From: H2-BAC3 sp045863035
GTDB lineage: Bacteria > Bacteroidota > Ignavibacteria > Ignavibacteriales > Ignavibacteriaceae
Direction of reading: 5' to 3'
Length of the DNA: 64,000 nucleotides
Assembly (NCBI GenBank): GCA_045863035.1
Contig: BTUV01000010.1
Span: 1-64,000, forward strand
The notes below the pieces were generated by a model that was not told the origin of the DNA, searched no databases, and saw only the letters and a list, made by a program, of their open reading frames with translations. The translations under genes were made by a program, and so were the position numbers. This document shows positions 42,637 through 51,068 of the stretch, piece after piece (the first letter of the stretch is position 1; each line of letters opens with the position of its first letter).

Positions 42637-43187
42637 CGCGGGAACCCCTCCGAAGCCAAAACCCGTTTCATCTGAAGGTAATGTCTTTCTGCGTGAGTAA
42701 CAAGAATATCAAAAACGCCACCTAAGTTAAAATGAAGGAGACTTAGCGCCGGTGAGGGCATTTTCAATTTTACCAGATTCATCTCTTTTGCATCATCAAT
42801 AAAAGTTTCAATCTCCCGGAAGTTCTGTTCGAGCCGCTGAAGAAGATGTTGATCATAATGACTGCTTTCCGGTTCGAAGAGTGGCGGTGCGGGTAGTTTC
42901 ATACCATCCGGTTTCAGGAAATAGACCATCATCCGCGCCATGCAATTATGCTTGTAGCTGCCTGTTGCTTTTGAACCCGGATTTGATGAAATCAGTCCGG
43001 CAATACCTGAAAAATAAGTTGCATTGGCAGTAATGATGTGGTCCGCCACCTCAGCAATACTCCAGCTTTTAGGATTTGGCTTAAAGTTTAACTGCTCTGC
43101 GGTTAGAGGCGCGGCGAGTTCAGTAATTTCTTTCTGTATAGAGTAAAGTCTTTTAAGTATCCCCTGGATATATTGCTGGGGTTCCAT
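42633..43187 (-). CDS. DinB-family protein
   Basis: A 184-residue four-helix-bundle protein of the DinB/YfiT superfamily. The metal-binding histidines are visible in VADHIITA near residue 46 and THAERHYLQM near residue 167. Members include thiol transferases and hydrolases for low-molecular-weight thiols such as bacillithiol, which would fit the bacilliredoxin gene in this window, though that link is speculative. It is the first gene of a two-gene unit with the small membrane protein. Confidence 0.82.
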   Translation of the reverse strand: MEPQQYIQGILKRLYSIQKEITELAAPLTAEQLNFKPNPKSWSIAEVADHIITANATYFSGIAGLISSNPGSKATGSYKHNCMARMMVYFLKPDGMKLPAPPLFEPESSHYDQHLLQRLEQNFREIETFIDDAKEMNLVKLKMPSPALSLLHFNLGGVFDILVTHAERHYLQMKRVLASEGFPR

Positions 43188-43231
43188 CTAATTCCTGTAT
43201 TGTGGGCAAAAAACTAATGCTGCAAAAATAG

Positions 43232-43266
43232 TAAAGCCCCTCGTAATAACCACAGGGGGCCTTACT
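43232..43266 (-). terminator. Probable terminator after the VOC gene
   Basis: On the minus strand AAGGCCCC pairs with GGGGCTTT (one G-U pair) around a 16-nt loop, followed by ACTATTTTTG. It lies 10 nt past the VOC stop. Confidence 0.6.
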
Positions 43267-43275
43267 TTCCTGAGA

Positions 43276-43650
43276 CTAACCGTTTGAATGGAGGTGCATT
43301 TTATTACCTTCGGTATCCACTATAATGGCAAAAAAACCATATTCCGGAGTAATCGGGGTTTTGGGAACCAGGATTTTACCTCCGGCTTCCTCAACACGCC
43401 CGAGTGCGTCATTCAGATCAGGGTCGGCATTCAGATAGATGCACGTACCCGCCATTGATGGTGTATAACCCTCACCTGCTACGATTGCCCCGGAAACTTT
43501 TCCGTTAAACATGGGAAGCATACCCATCTTGAAATCACCCATGGATGTTCTTTCAATTTCAACACCTAAAACCTTTGAATAAAAAGTGCATGCACGTTCA
43601 AAACCCACCGCTGGAATTTCAAACCAGTTTATCATATTTCTGTCACTCAT
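43276..43650 (-). CDS. VOC-family (glyoxalase/bleomycin resistance-like) protein
   Basis: A 124-residue vicinal oxygen chelate protein. The two beta-alpha-beta-beta-beta modules are visible: NWFEIPAVGFERACTFYSKV at the start and CIYLNADPDLNDALGRVEEA in the middle, with the typical end GYFAIIVDTEGNKMHLHS. Some ligand positions of glyoxalase I appear to be present (the final His and Glu side chains), but the reaction cannot be assigned. It is cytoplasmic and probably monocistronic. Confidence 0.85.
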   Translation of the reverse strand: MSDRNMINWFEIPAVGFERACTFYSKVLGVEIERTSMGDFKMGMLPMFNGKVSGAIVAGEGYTPSMAGTCIYLNADPDLNDALGRVEEAGGKILVPKTPITPEYGFFAIIVDTEGNKMHLHSNG

Positions 43651-43692
43651 ATATATCCTGAAATTTATGAAAATGTAAACTAAAACAATTAC

Positions 43693-43716
43693 AACCGCCG
43701 GATCAGCCCGGCGGTT
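43693..43716 (-). terminator. Hairpin after the CxxCH beta-barrel gene
   Basis: AACCGCCG pairs with CGGCGGTT around an 8-nt loop, followed on the minus strand by TTGTAATTGTTTTA. It lies 75 nt past the barrel gene's stop and the purine-rich tract. Confidence 0.6.
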
Positions 43717-43754
43717 ATTTATATCATAATTGAAATGATATAAACTTTTGAAAT

Positions 43755-43794
43755 GATTCTATCATTACAAATCACTCATTACTAATTAATTTTA
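43755..43794 (-). repeat. Purine-rich tract at a gene's stop codon
   Basis: On the minus strand this reads TAAAATTAATTAGTAATGAG onward, beginning at the stop codon of the beta-barrel gene. It is weaker than the others but has the same order of tract and then hairpin. Confidence 0.5.
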
Positions 43795-44904
43795 GTACCA
43801 AAAATGAAACTGCAGCACAACAGAATTCTTCTTTGTCGGGTCATCTGCTGTAAAAAGCCGGAACTGCGGACGTATTTCCATAAAGCTGACGGGGAAATAT
43901 TCCAACCCGACTATCAGGTGGGAGGTAACATCTCCTTCTCCGTCTGTATTTCTGTCGTAGCGGTCATAGCGGACAACTGCATCAAGTCCGCGTTTGATTT
44001 TATAACTGAGCTCAACCATCAACGCATTTGAAGTAGTATCAGAAGCACGGTAATTGCTTGCGATATCATACTCTGCAAGCAAAGTGAATCCGGCTACACC
44101 AAGCCCAAGGAACCCGCCTCCATAACTGAAATTTCTCCAGCCAGGGTATTGGTCTGCCTTGTGTTTGGCATAATTTGCACCAATTAAGAATGTGAAATTT
44201 TCACTTACCTCCGGGGTGACTTCAATCCGTGCTGTATAACTTGGGTCTTTGGCAAAAGGAACTGAATAAGCAAAGCCATCCTGCCTGCCAGCGCTCAAGG
44301 TTGCGAATGCGAACTCACCCAAATTATATCCGAATTCAATACCAGTTTCCAGATAACGCGGATCATAAATAAAACCGCCGGAACTGGAATGTGTAAGACC
44401 TAAATCACCCCCACGGGTATAAGAAGTATGATCATCAAGTCGGATGCCATAATTTGGAGTAAATATACCTGCCTTCAGGTAGGCATTCTTAGAAATATTT
44501 ACCATACCGTATGCTTCAAACATACCCCAGACAAAATCCTTCTTAGCAAAAAGATTAATCTGGTCAGTTAATTCAGCATTAAAATAAAGAGAGCCGGTCA
44601 TATTCTGAAAATCAGATCTGCCCTTTTCCTGAGAATAAAGAAACTGAGTGCGAAAATCGAGTCCGTAAGAAACATTCTCTCCGATCATGTTGCTTGCAGG
44701 GGCGGATTCCTCACCGTCAGATTTCCACATTACCAGATTGTTTTTTCCCCATTTCCAGCCGGAGTTATTGCGCATTAAACCGCCGGTGGGGTTCACATGG
44801 CAGTCAATACACTTACCCCCTGACCTTACAGAAAATCTTGGCAGCGAAAAAATCTCTCCGCTCAGAAAAACAAACAATGCGAAAAAGGGAAGAATACTTC
44901 TCAT
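43792..44904 (-). CDS. Outer-membrane beta-barrel protein with an N-terminal c-type haem motif
   Basis: A 370-residue exported protein. A signal peptide (residues 1-20) is followed at once by a single haem-binding motif C32-I-D-C35-H36, then by PTGG. From about residue 75 the sequence shows alternating hydrophobic beta-strands with many aromatic residues and ends in FHFWY, typical of an outer-membrane porin. It looks like a barrel with one periplasmic haem at its N-terminus, which could serve in electron transfer across the outer membrane or be a sensor; the function is not known to me. It is divergent from a PQQ-type dehydrogenase gene 100 nt away. Confidence 0.75.
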   Translation of the reverse strand: MRSILPFFALFVFLSGEIFSLPRFSVRSGGKCIDCHVNPTGGLMRNNSGWKWGKNNLVMWKSDGEESAPASNMIGENVSYGLDFRTQFLYSQEKGRSDFQNMTGSLYFNAELTDQINLFAKKDFVWGMFEAYGMVNISKNAYLKAGIFTPNYGIRLDDHTSYTRGGDLGLTHSSSGGFIYDPRYLETGIEFGYNLGEFAFATLSAGRQDGFAYSVPFAKDPSYTARIEVTPEVSENFTFLIGANYAKHKADQYPGWRNFSYGGGFLGLGVAGFTLLAEYDIASNYRASDTTSNALMVELSYKIKRGLDAVVRYDRYDRNTDGEGDVTSHLIVGLEYFPVSFMEIRPQFRLFTADDPTKKNSVVLQFHFWY

Positions 44905-45005
44905 TTGATGCCTCTTTTTTTTGTAACTGTTGGTTTGTTAGTCTGGAAAATTAGAGAAACATTAACTAACTTACAACTGTTGATTTAACCAGCTAAGGAT
45001 AACCA

Positions 45006-46121
45006 ATGTTAGTGTTACGAATTCTTCTGCCCCTTGTCCTGTTTTCCCTTCAGTGTCTCGGAGAGGAACCGCCGCCATCAGGCGACGCTTCGCTCAATCA
45101 TATTAAACTGCCCAAAGGATTTTCAATTTCTGTTTATGCAGAGAATATCAAAAATGCCCGCTCAATGACTCTCTCTCCTTCAGGCGTGCTCTTTGTAGGC
45201 AATCGCTCAGGTGGAAGTGTCTATGCAGTAGTTGATGAGGATAAGGATTATAAGGCAGACAAGATATATACCATAGCTTCCGGTTTGTTAATGCCAAATG
45301 GAGTTGCCTTCAGAAACGGTTCCCTCTATGTTGCCGAGGTGAACCGGATACTCCGTTTTGATGATATCGAAAAGAAACTTGCCTCTCCCCCAAAGCCGGT
45401 CGTAATCAGAGATGACTTCCCGAAAAATACGCATCATGGCTGGAAGTTCATCGCATTCGGTCCGGACGGAAAGCTATATATACCGGTAGGCGCGCCATGC
45501 AATGTCTGTCTTGAAAAAGATAAGAGGTTTGCATCTATTATGAGGATGAATCCGGACGGAAGTGATCTGGAAGTATTTGCAAGCGGAGTGAGAAATTCTG
45601 TCGGTTTTGCCTGGCATCCGGAAACTAATGAGCTTTGGTTTACCGACAATGGGAGGGATTTGCTCGGAGATAATATACCTCCGGATGAATTGAACCATGC
45701 ACCTCAAAAGGGAATGCACTTTGGCTTTCCATTCCTGCATGCGAAAACAGTTATTGATCCGGAATTCGGAAAGAACGCTGACTTCGATTCATTCACCAGA
45801 CCGGTGCAGGAGCTTGGTGCTCACGTTGCATCGCTTGGTATGCGGTTTTATACCGGAAGCATGTTTCCCGCGAAATACAAAAACCAGATATTTATAGCCG
45901 AACACGGTTCCTGGAACCGGAGCAGTAAAATCGGTTATCGGATATCATTAGTAACGCTCGATGGCAACAAATCAACCGGATATACAACATTTGCAGAGGG
46001 CTGGCTTCAGAACGAAAAAGCCACCGGTCGTCCGGTCGATATTCAGCAACTACCGGATGGCTCAATCCTTGTTTCCGATGATTACGCAAATAAGATATAC
46101 CGGATTACATACAACAAATGA
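45006..46121 (+). CDS. Periplasmic PQQ-dependent sugar dehydrogenase (sorbosone dehydrogenase-like)
   Basis: A 371-residue secreted protein with a short signal peptide (residues 1-19). It has the six-bladed beta-propeller pattern of soluble glucose/sorbosone dehydrogenases: SGVLFVGNRSGG and NGSLYVAEVNRILRF blades, the conserved histidine in THHGWKFIAFGPDGKLYIPVG near residue 145, and FIAEHGSWNRS near residue 300, which lie around the PQQ pocket. It probably oxidises an aldose and passes electrons to a periplasmic acceptor, possibly the divergent CxxCH protein. An AAGGA lies before the ATG. The stop codon abuts a purine-rich tract. Confidence 0.85.
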   Translation: MLVLRILLPLVLFSLQCLGEEPPPSGDASLNHIKLPKGFSISVYAENIKNARSMTLSPSGVLFVGNRSGGSVYAVVDEDKDYKADKIYTIASGLLMPNGVAFRNGSLYVAEVNRILRFDDIEKKLASPPKPVVIRDDFPKNTHHGWKFIAFGPDGKLYIPVGAPCNVCLEKDKRFASIMRMNPDGSDLEVFASGVRNSVGFAWHPETNELWFTDNGRDLLGDNIPPDELNHAPQKGMHFGFPFLHAKTVIDPEFGKNADFDSFTRPVQELGAHVASLGMRFYTGSMFPAKYKNQIFIAEHGSWNRSSKIGYRISLVTLDGNKSTGYTTFAEGWLQNEKATGRPVDIQQLPDGSILVSDDYANKIYRITYNK

Positions 46122-46165
46122 ATTATGAATTATGAAGTATGAAGTATGAAATATGAATAGTAAAT
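46119..46165 (+). repeat. Purine-rich tract at a gene's stop codon
   Basis: Starting in the stop codon of the sugar dehydrogenase, the sequence is a run of GAATTAT/GAAGTAT/GAAATAT units. It is mirrored by an inverted tract at 46995-47040, so the two flank the hairpin array. Confidence 0.85.
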
Positions 46166-46222
46166 ACAAAAATGAGAATTATTTTTTGAAATTCGTTTAA
46201 GAATTTAGAAAAAATTTCCGTA

Positions 46223-46924
46223 GAGACGATGCAATCGCTATGGTGATTTTCAATTACCACAAAATTTCTGCGATTGCATCGTCTCATCGCGTATCTGNNN
46301 NNNNNNNNNNNNNNNNNNNNNNNNNNNNNNNNNNNNNNNNNNNNNNNNNNNNNNNNNNNNNNNNNNNNNNNNNNNNNNNNNNNNNNNNNNNNNNNNNGTG
46401 ATTTTCAATTACCACAAAATTTCTGCGATTGCATCGTCTCATCGCGTATCTGTATTTTACCGATTCTTCGCCTTCCTCATGCCACCCTGAGACGATGCAA
46501 TCGCTATGGTGATTTTCAATTACCACAAAATTTCTGCGATTGCATCGTCTCATCGCGTATCTGCGTAAACAAACCTTACATCTTCGTGTATCTGCGTTTT
46601 ACACAGACCTCGCCTTCCTCATGCTCCCCCGAGACGATGCAAATGCAAGACATCGTAATCAATAAAACATCCGGTTGGCATTTGCATCGTCTTTACAATA
46701 ATTCTTCCATTTTTTCCGTAGAGACGATGCAATCGCTATGGTGATTTTCAATTACCACAAAATTTCTGCGATTGCATCGTCTCATCGCGCATCTGTGTAA
46801 ACAAACCTTATATCTTCGCATATCTGCGTTTTGCACAGACCTCGCCTTCCTCATGCTGCCCTGAGACGATGCAAATGCAAGACATCGTAATCAATATAAC
46901 ATCTGGTTGGCATTTGCATCGTCT
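46223..46924. repeat. Array of two kinds of hairpin repeat with an assembly gap
   Basis: Family A is a 63-bp hairpin (arms GAGACGATGCAATCGC and GCGATTGCATCGTCTC) at 46223-46285, 46398-46440 (partial, after the gap), 46489-46551 and 46721-46783. Family B shares the outer GAGACGATGCAA arm but has a different middle, at 46631-46692 and 46863-46924. One A plus one B make a composite of 232 bp that is tandemly repeated (46489-46720, then from 46721) with few changes. No reading frame here is credible. Confidence 0.9.
46298..46397. other. Assembly gap of 100 N
   Basis: Exactly 100 N inside the hairpin array, so the true copy number of the repeats is unknown. Confidence 0.98.
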
Positions 46925-46949
46925 TTACAATAATTATTATTCATAAAAA

Positions 46950-46983
46950 CAAAAAAAGCCCTGGCTGCAAACCAGGGCTTTTG
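46950..46983 (-). terminator. Bidirectional intrinsic terminator
   Basis: AGCCCTGG pairs with CCAGGGCT around a 7-nt loop, with seven A on one side and four T on the other. It serves the convergent T9SS gene on the minus strand and could also stop readthrough from the sugar dehydrogenase side. Confidence 0.85.
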
Positions 46984-46994
46984 GGATTATATAT

Positions 46995-47040
46995 TACGAA
47001 TTTGAACAATTCATACTTCATACTTAAAAATTCATAATTA
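46995..47040 (-). repeat. Purine-rich tract at a gene's stop codon
   Basis: On the minus strand it begins at the stop codon of the modular T9SS gene and contains GAATTTTTAAGTATGAAGTATGAA-type units (written here as units of seven). It is the inverted counterpart of the tract at 46119-46165. Confidence 0.8.
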
Positions 47041-49437
47041 TTTAAGCAGTGTCATCTTTCTTGTAATGCTCTCTCCCATGCCATAGCTGAGCTTATAGAT
47101 ATATACTCCGCTCGAAAGATTGCCGCCGTCAAATGGAACGGTATATTTGCCTTCAGCGTAGCTGCCTGAAGCGAGGATTGCGATTTCTCTTCCGAAGAGA
47201 TCATATATCTTCAGAGTAATATCACTCCTCTCAGCAAGAGCAAACTCAATGCTTGTTGACGGATTGAAGGGATTGGGATAATTGCTGAGCAGTGTGAATT
47301 TCTCCGGAATATCACCACCCTCTGAACCAATATCAGTTGGTGAAGAACTCAGTGATATATTCATCAAATGCGTCAAACCACCGGCTGGGTTATATAACAG
47401 ATTCTGACTGAAACTGTTATACTGTACTTTGCTTGCCTGAACTGTATAGTTACCCTGAGCAAGTCCGGTAACCGAGTAGTTACCTACAGCATCACTGAAA
47501 GCATATCCAATCACCTGTCCGGTTTCATTCACTACTGAAACATATACCTCCGAAAGTGGCTGACCTTCAGCAGTAGTGATTGTGCCGGCAACTATACCCG
47601 GATTGCTATTCGATGCTACCGTAGTGAGTGTTCCATTAATGCCTGCTACCTGTCCTGAGGCAGGAATAAGGGTTGCCTGCTCCCACATCTGTGCATTATT
47701 ATAAAACTCCGGCACATACCCGGTTGCGGCAAACAATATATAATATCCGCCCGGACTCACATTAGCAAAACTATATGCACCGGTAGCACCGGAAAAGGTA
47801 AACAGAATCTCACCGGTGGGCCGTTTGGACGCTATCACAAATGCGTTAGCAATTGGAGTGGTCCCATCCTCTTCATACACAGTTCCACTTATAGAAGAAG
47901 GTCCCGGGTTTTGGAGCGGTTCAAGTGAAAAATCAATTCCTGAAACAACCGTATCACCGTGAATTACAATTACGTCAGCAAGAGCAAAGGTCGGTTTGTT
48001 GTTATAAAACTCTGCCTTGAATCCCTCTTTTTGAGCAGATACTCTGTATCCCACATTCATCGCGGGGTGATTCGTCAAAGTGAAGTGGTATTGACCATCC
48101 GAGCCGCTGAATGTGGTTAACCGTAATGAATCATTCATAATCCAGAGAGTAACAAGCGCTTGTGAAACAGGATGGTTAAGGGTATCTCTTACTGCTCCTT
48201 TAAGCAGAACCATTGGCGGATTTTGAACTCCCGGTATGCCAAAACTGATATTTTCAATTACTGCACCAGGGGAAAGATTGACTATGTCTGCCTCGCTTGC
48301 ATGCAATTTATTATCATAATACTCTTTATATACAACGCCTGCGGCTGAAAAAAAAGTGCAAGATACAACATAACTTCCTGCCGGAAGCTGCTTCGTATAT
48401 CTGCCGTCAGGACCAGTTATAACGGTAAATCCGTTTGTAACAGACGGAGCATTCAGAGGGAGAAAATCTATCCGGGCATTTGCAGCCGGAAGGTTGGTTC
48501 CGTCAAAGCTAACATTTCCTCTGATGATACCTCCGGTGTTTGTTCCCTGCTGTTCAAGCGGAACAATATAGTTATCAGTGTTCTGAGTAATCTGGAGATG
48601 CTCAATAATCTTTGTTATATATCCTTCCTTTTGAGCGGTAAGCCGGTATGTGCCGGCGGGGATAGAATTAAACCGGAATCTTCCGAGTGAATCAGAAACG
48701 GTAAAGAAAATTGATGAGTCCGGTGTTGTGCTGATCTTAAAGAGAGTAATTGCTGCACCTGGAATAGGAATAACAACAGTCAGCATACCTCCCTGCCTTA
48801 CCTGCCCTCCGAAGAAAACACCGGTGACCGTAAGCGGCATCATAGCCATATTCATTCCTGTCAGGAATGTGCCGTTTTGTATATTAAGATAAGCAAGAAG
48901 TGATGTAGTCTGATAACCGGGAGCGGTAACCTCAAGGAGATAACTGCCCGGATTTATATTCTGAAATCTATATTCACCATTTTGATTTGCAGCGGCAGTA
49001 TATACACCGGTTACTGAATTTCCGATCAGTCTGGCTATCGCTCCGGGGACAGGTGCGTTGGTAACTGCATCTGATATTACGCCCGTAACAGAGTTATTAA
49101 CAACACCGGTTGAGGCAAGATACAGATTTACATTTTGAATAATAATACCCGGGGCAATCGTAAAAGGACCGGCCATCTGAGATACCGCGCCGCTGTACTT
49201 TGCTCTTATATGATATATACCGGCAGGCAGAGCCAGAAATGCAAAATCACCGGTATTCCCGGAATGTGTCGTAAAAATCAGAGTGTCACCTGCGGCAGGA
49301 CTTAGAGCATAGGCCTCCACTTGGGCGCCTGAAACAAAGGAATTGCCGGCAATAACTTTGCCCTTAATCTGTCCGGTCAGTGTATTTTGCGCCAGCAAAA
49401 CACCTGTTAATAGCAGAAACACGAATAATCGTTTCAT
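47038..49437 (-). CDS. Large secreted protein of carboxypeptidase-regulatory-like repeats with T9SS signal
   Basis: A 799-residue surface or secreted protein. After a signal peptide (residues 1-17) come about seven beta-sandwich modules of the carboxypeptidase-regulatory-like type, roughly 80-100 residues each, recognisable by GxVxxxxxxxPVPGA-like starts and the GEYRFQNINPGSYLLEV-like ends. The C-terminus is a type IX sorting domain: NYPNPFNPSTSIEFAL, LKIYDLFGREIAIL, and SSGVYIYKL...KMTLLK. The modules suggest an adhesive or structural role; there is no catalytic domain. An AGAAGGAGA lies before the ATG. It stands alone between a terminator and a divergent flavoprotein gene. Confidence 0.9.
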   Translation of the reverse strand: MKRLFVFLLLTGVLLAQNTLTGQIKGKVIAGNSFVSGAQVEAYALSPAAGDTLIFTTHSGNTGDFAFLALPAGIYHIRAKYSGAVSQMAGPFTIAPGIIIQNVNLYLASTGVVNNSVTGVISDAVTNAPVPGAIARLIGNSVTGVYTAAANQNGEYRFQNINPGSYLLEVTAPGYQTTSLLAYLNIQNGTFLTGMNMAMMPLTVTGVFFGGQVRQGGMLTVVIPIPGAAITLFKISTTPDSSIFFTVSDSLGRFRFNSIPAGTYRLTAQKEGYITKIIEHLQITQNTDNYIVPLEQQGTNTGGIIRGNVSFDGTNLPAANARIDFLPLNAPSVTNGFTVITGPDGRYTKQLPAGSYVVSCTFFSAAGVVYKEYYDNKLHASEADIVNLSPGAVIENISFGIPGVQNPPMVLLKGAVRDTLNHPVSQALVTLWIMNDSLRLTTFSGSDGQYHFTLTNHPAMNVGYRVSAQKEGFKAEFYNNKPTFALADVIVIHGDTVVSGIDFSLEPLQNPGPSSISGTVYEEDGTTPIANAFVIASKRPTGEILFTFSGATGAYSFANVSPGGYYILFAATGYVPEFYNNAQMWEQATLIPASGQVAGINGTLTTVASNSNPGIVAGTITTAEGQPLSEVYVSVVNETGQVIGYAFSDAVGNYSVTGLAQGNYTVQASKVQYNSFSQNLLYNPAGGLTHLMNISLSSSPTDIGSEGGDIPEKFTLLSNYPNPFNPSTSIEFALAERSDITLKIYDLFGREIAILASGSYAEGKYTVPFDGGNLSSGVYIYKLSYGMGESITRKMTLLK

Positions 49438-49618
49438 TATAATCTCCTTCTGGGTTTGAAGATTTCACCTTTTGGCAAAGCACAAAGAAAAACAATAGTT
49501 TAAAATAGTGAAAAACATAATCCGTTGTCCTCAATGCCTGATTTCACAGTTCGACAGTCGGAGAGCTGGACTTATATTTAAACATGAGTTTTTTCAACTT
49601 CCCTATTATTTTTGCCTC

Positions 49619-50848
49619 ATGTCCCTTATAGCAGTCATAGGCGGCGGAGCATCGGGTTTTTTTGCGGCTATTTCCGCCAAAGAAGCAAATCCGTCCGGCG
49701 AAGTAAAAATCTTCGAAAAAACCTCCAATTTGCTCTCAAAAGTGAGGATTTCAGGTGGCGGGAGATGCAATGTAACTCATGCCTGTTTTGACCCGGTTCA
49801 GTTGAGCAGATTTTACCCCAGAGGAAGTAAGGAATTACTTTCTCCTTTCACCAGATTTCAACCTACGGACACAATCAACTGGTTCTCCCGGTTCGGGGTA
49901 AAAATTGTAGCTGAGGATGATGGCAGAATGTTTCCTGCCGGTAATAATTCATCAGAAATTGTAAATTGTTTCATTAACACTGCTGAACGGCTCAACATCA
50001 CCGTCCATCGTAAGTTTGAACTTAAAAATATTGCCCCCCTGAGTAATGGTGCAGCCGGTTGGGAATTATGCTTTGCCAACGGAGAAGTAATTTTCGCGGA
50101 GAAAGTTATTTTAGCAGGAGGCAGTTCTCAGGAGCTTTTAAAGCTGCTTTCGGGTATAGGTTATAAGATTGAACCGCCTGTCCCTTCACTTTTTACCTTC
50201 AATATCCGAGACGCATTTCTTGAGGGATTACAGGGAATTTCTGTTGCTGATGCCCATGTTTCAGTTGAAGGGACAAAACTAAAACAATCAGGACCATTAT
50301 TAATAACTCACTGGGGGCTTAGCGGACCCGTCATACTTAAACTTTCAGCATGGGGGGCAAGAGTGTTGTCTGAATTGAAATATCATTTCACGCTGACGGT
50401 TAATTGGACAGCCGGCAAAAATTCAGATGAAGTATTTACCATTCTGCATTCACTGAAAAATGAGCAACCGGAGGTCAAACTTTCTTCCAAACCACTGTTC
50501 AGTATAGCCCAAAAACTGTGGAGAAAATTCCTTGGCAAGGCAGATATTGCAGAATCATTGCAAATGAAAGATATATCTCAGAAAAAATTGCGAGTGCTTG
50601 CAGAGCTGCTTTGCAATCAGAAATTTCTTGCTGAGGGAAAAAGTACCTTCAAGGAAGAATTTGTTACCTGCGGAGGCATATCTCTCAGGCAGATAAATTT
50701 CACCACGATGGAAAGCCGCCTGCACAAAAATATCTATTTCACCGGTGAACTGCTGGATATAGATGCAATAACAGGAGGATTCAATTTCCAGGCCTGCTGG
50801 ACCACCGGCTGGATTGCCGGTAACGCCGCGGCAAATACTCATATCTGA
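49619..50848 (+). CDS. HI0933/BaiN-family FAD-dependent oxidoreductase
   Basis: A 409-residue flavoprotein of the HI0933 family. The dinucleotide-binding IAVIGGGASGFFAAISA opens the protein, followed by the family's KVRISGGGRCNVTH near residue 45. The C-terminal GG(I/V)xLxxIxxxTMESR pattern (TCGGISLRQINFTTMESR) and the final FAD-contacting ELLDIDAITGGFNFQ are complete. Members reduce double bonds of varied substrates; the substrate is unknown. The ATG at 49619 gives the standard start; the frame is open up to 49508 but that extension has no family match. No clear ribosome-binding site is seen. Confidence 0.88.
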   Translation: MSLIAVIGGGASGFFAAISAKEANPSGEVKIFEKTSNLLSKVRISGGGRCNVTHACFDPVQLSRFYPRGSKELLSPFTRFQPTDTINWFSRFGVKIVAEDDGRMFPAGNNSSEIVNCFINTAERLNITVHRKFELKNIAPLSNGAAGWELCFANGEVIFAEKVILAGGSSQELLKLLSGIGYKIEPPVPSLFTFNIRDAFLEGLQGISVADAHVSVEGTKLKQSGPLLITHWGLSGPVILKLSAWGARVLSELKYHFTLTVNWTAGKNSDEVFTILHSLKNEQPEVKLSSKPLFSIAQKLWRKFLGKADIAESLQMKDISQKKLRVLAELLCNQKFLAEGKSTFKEEFVTCGGISLRQINFTTMESRLHKNIYFTGELLDIDAITGGFNFQACWTTGWIAGNAAANTHI

Positions 50849-50987
50849 TATATATACCATCTAATGAGTCAAGCCGCGAAATCCGCGGAAAAGTTTTTCC
50901 TCTCACGGATTTAGTAAAACTGTAAATTTAATTGTGCAAATGAGTAAGCGTGATACTCGTTTACACAACCCGTCTCTTCGTATTTAG

Positions 50988-51068
50988 CAAATTGTAAATT
51001 GTGCATTGTTCATTTCAGTTTTTCCCATTACTAATTACTACTTCCTAATTATTACTTCCCACTTCCTA
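50988..51068 (-). repeat. Purine-rich tract at a gene's stop codon
   Basis: Read on the minus strand from the DODA dioxygenase stop, the sequence has units such as GGAAGTAATAATTA and GTAGTAATTAGTAATGGG and ends with ATGAACAATGCACAATTT. This ending recurs in the tracts at 28.3 and 58.9 kb. Confidence 0.8.

Noticed and set aside
46223..46285. Family A hairpin as terminal inverted repeats of an insertion sequence
   Set aside because: There is no transposase between or near the copies, and the loop is only about 31 bp.
46274..46744. Reading frames through the hairpin array and the gap
   Set aside because: They run through N bases and repeated hairpins and differ between copies only by chance.
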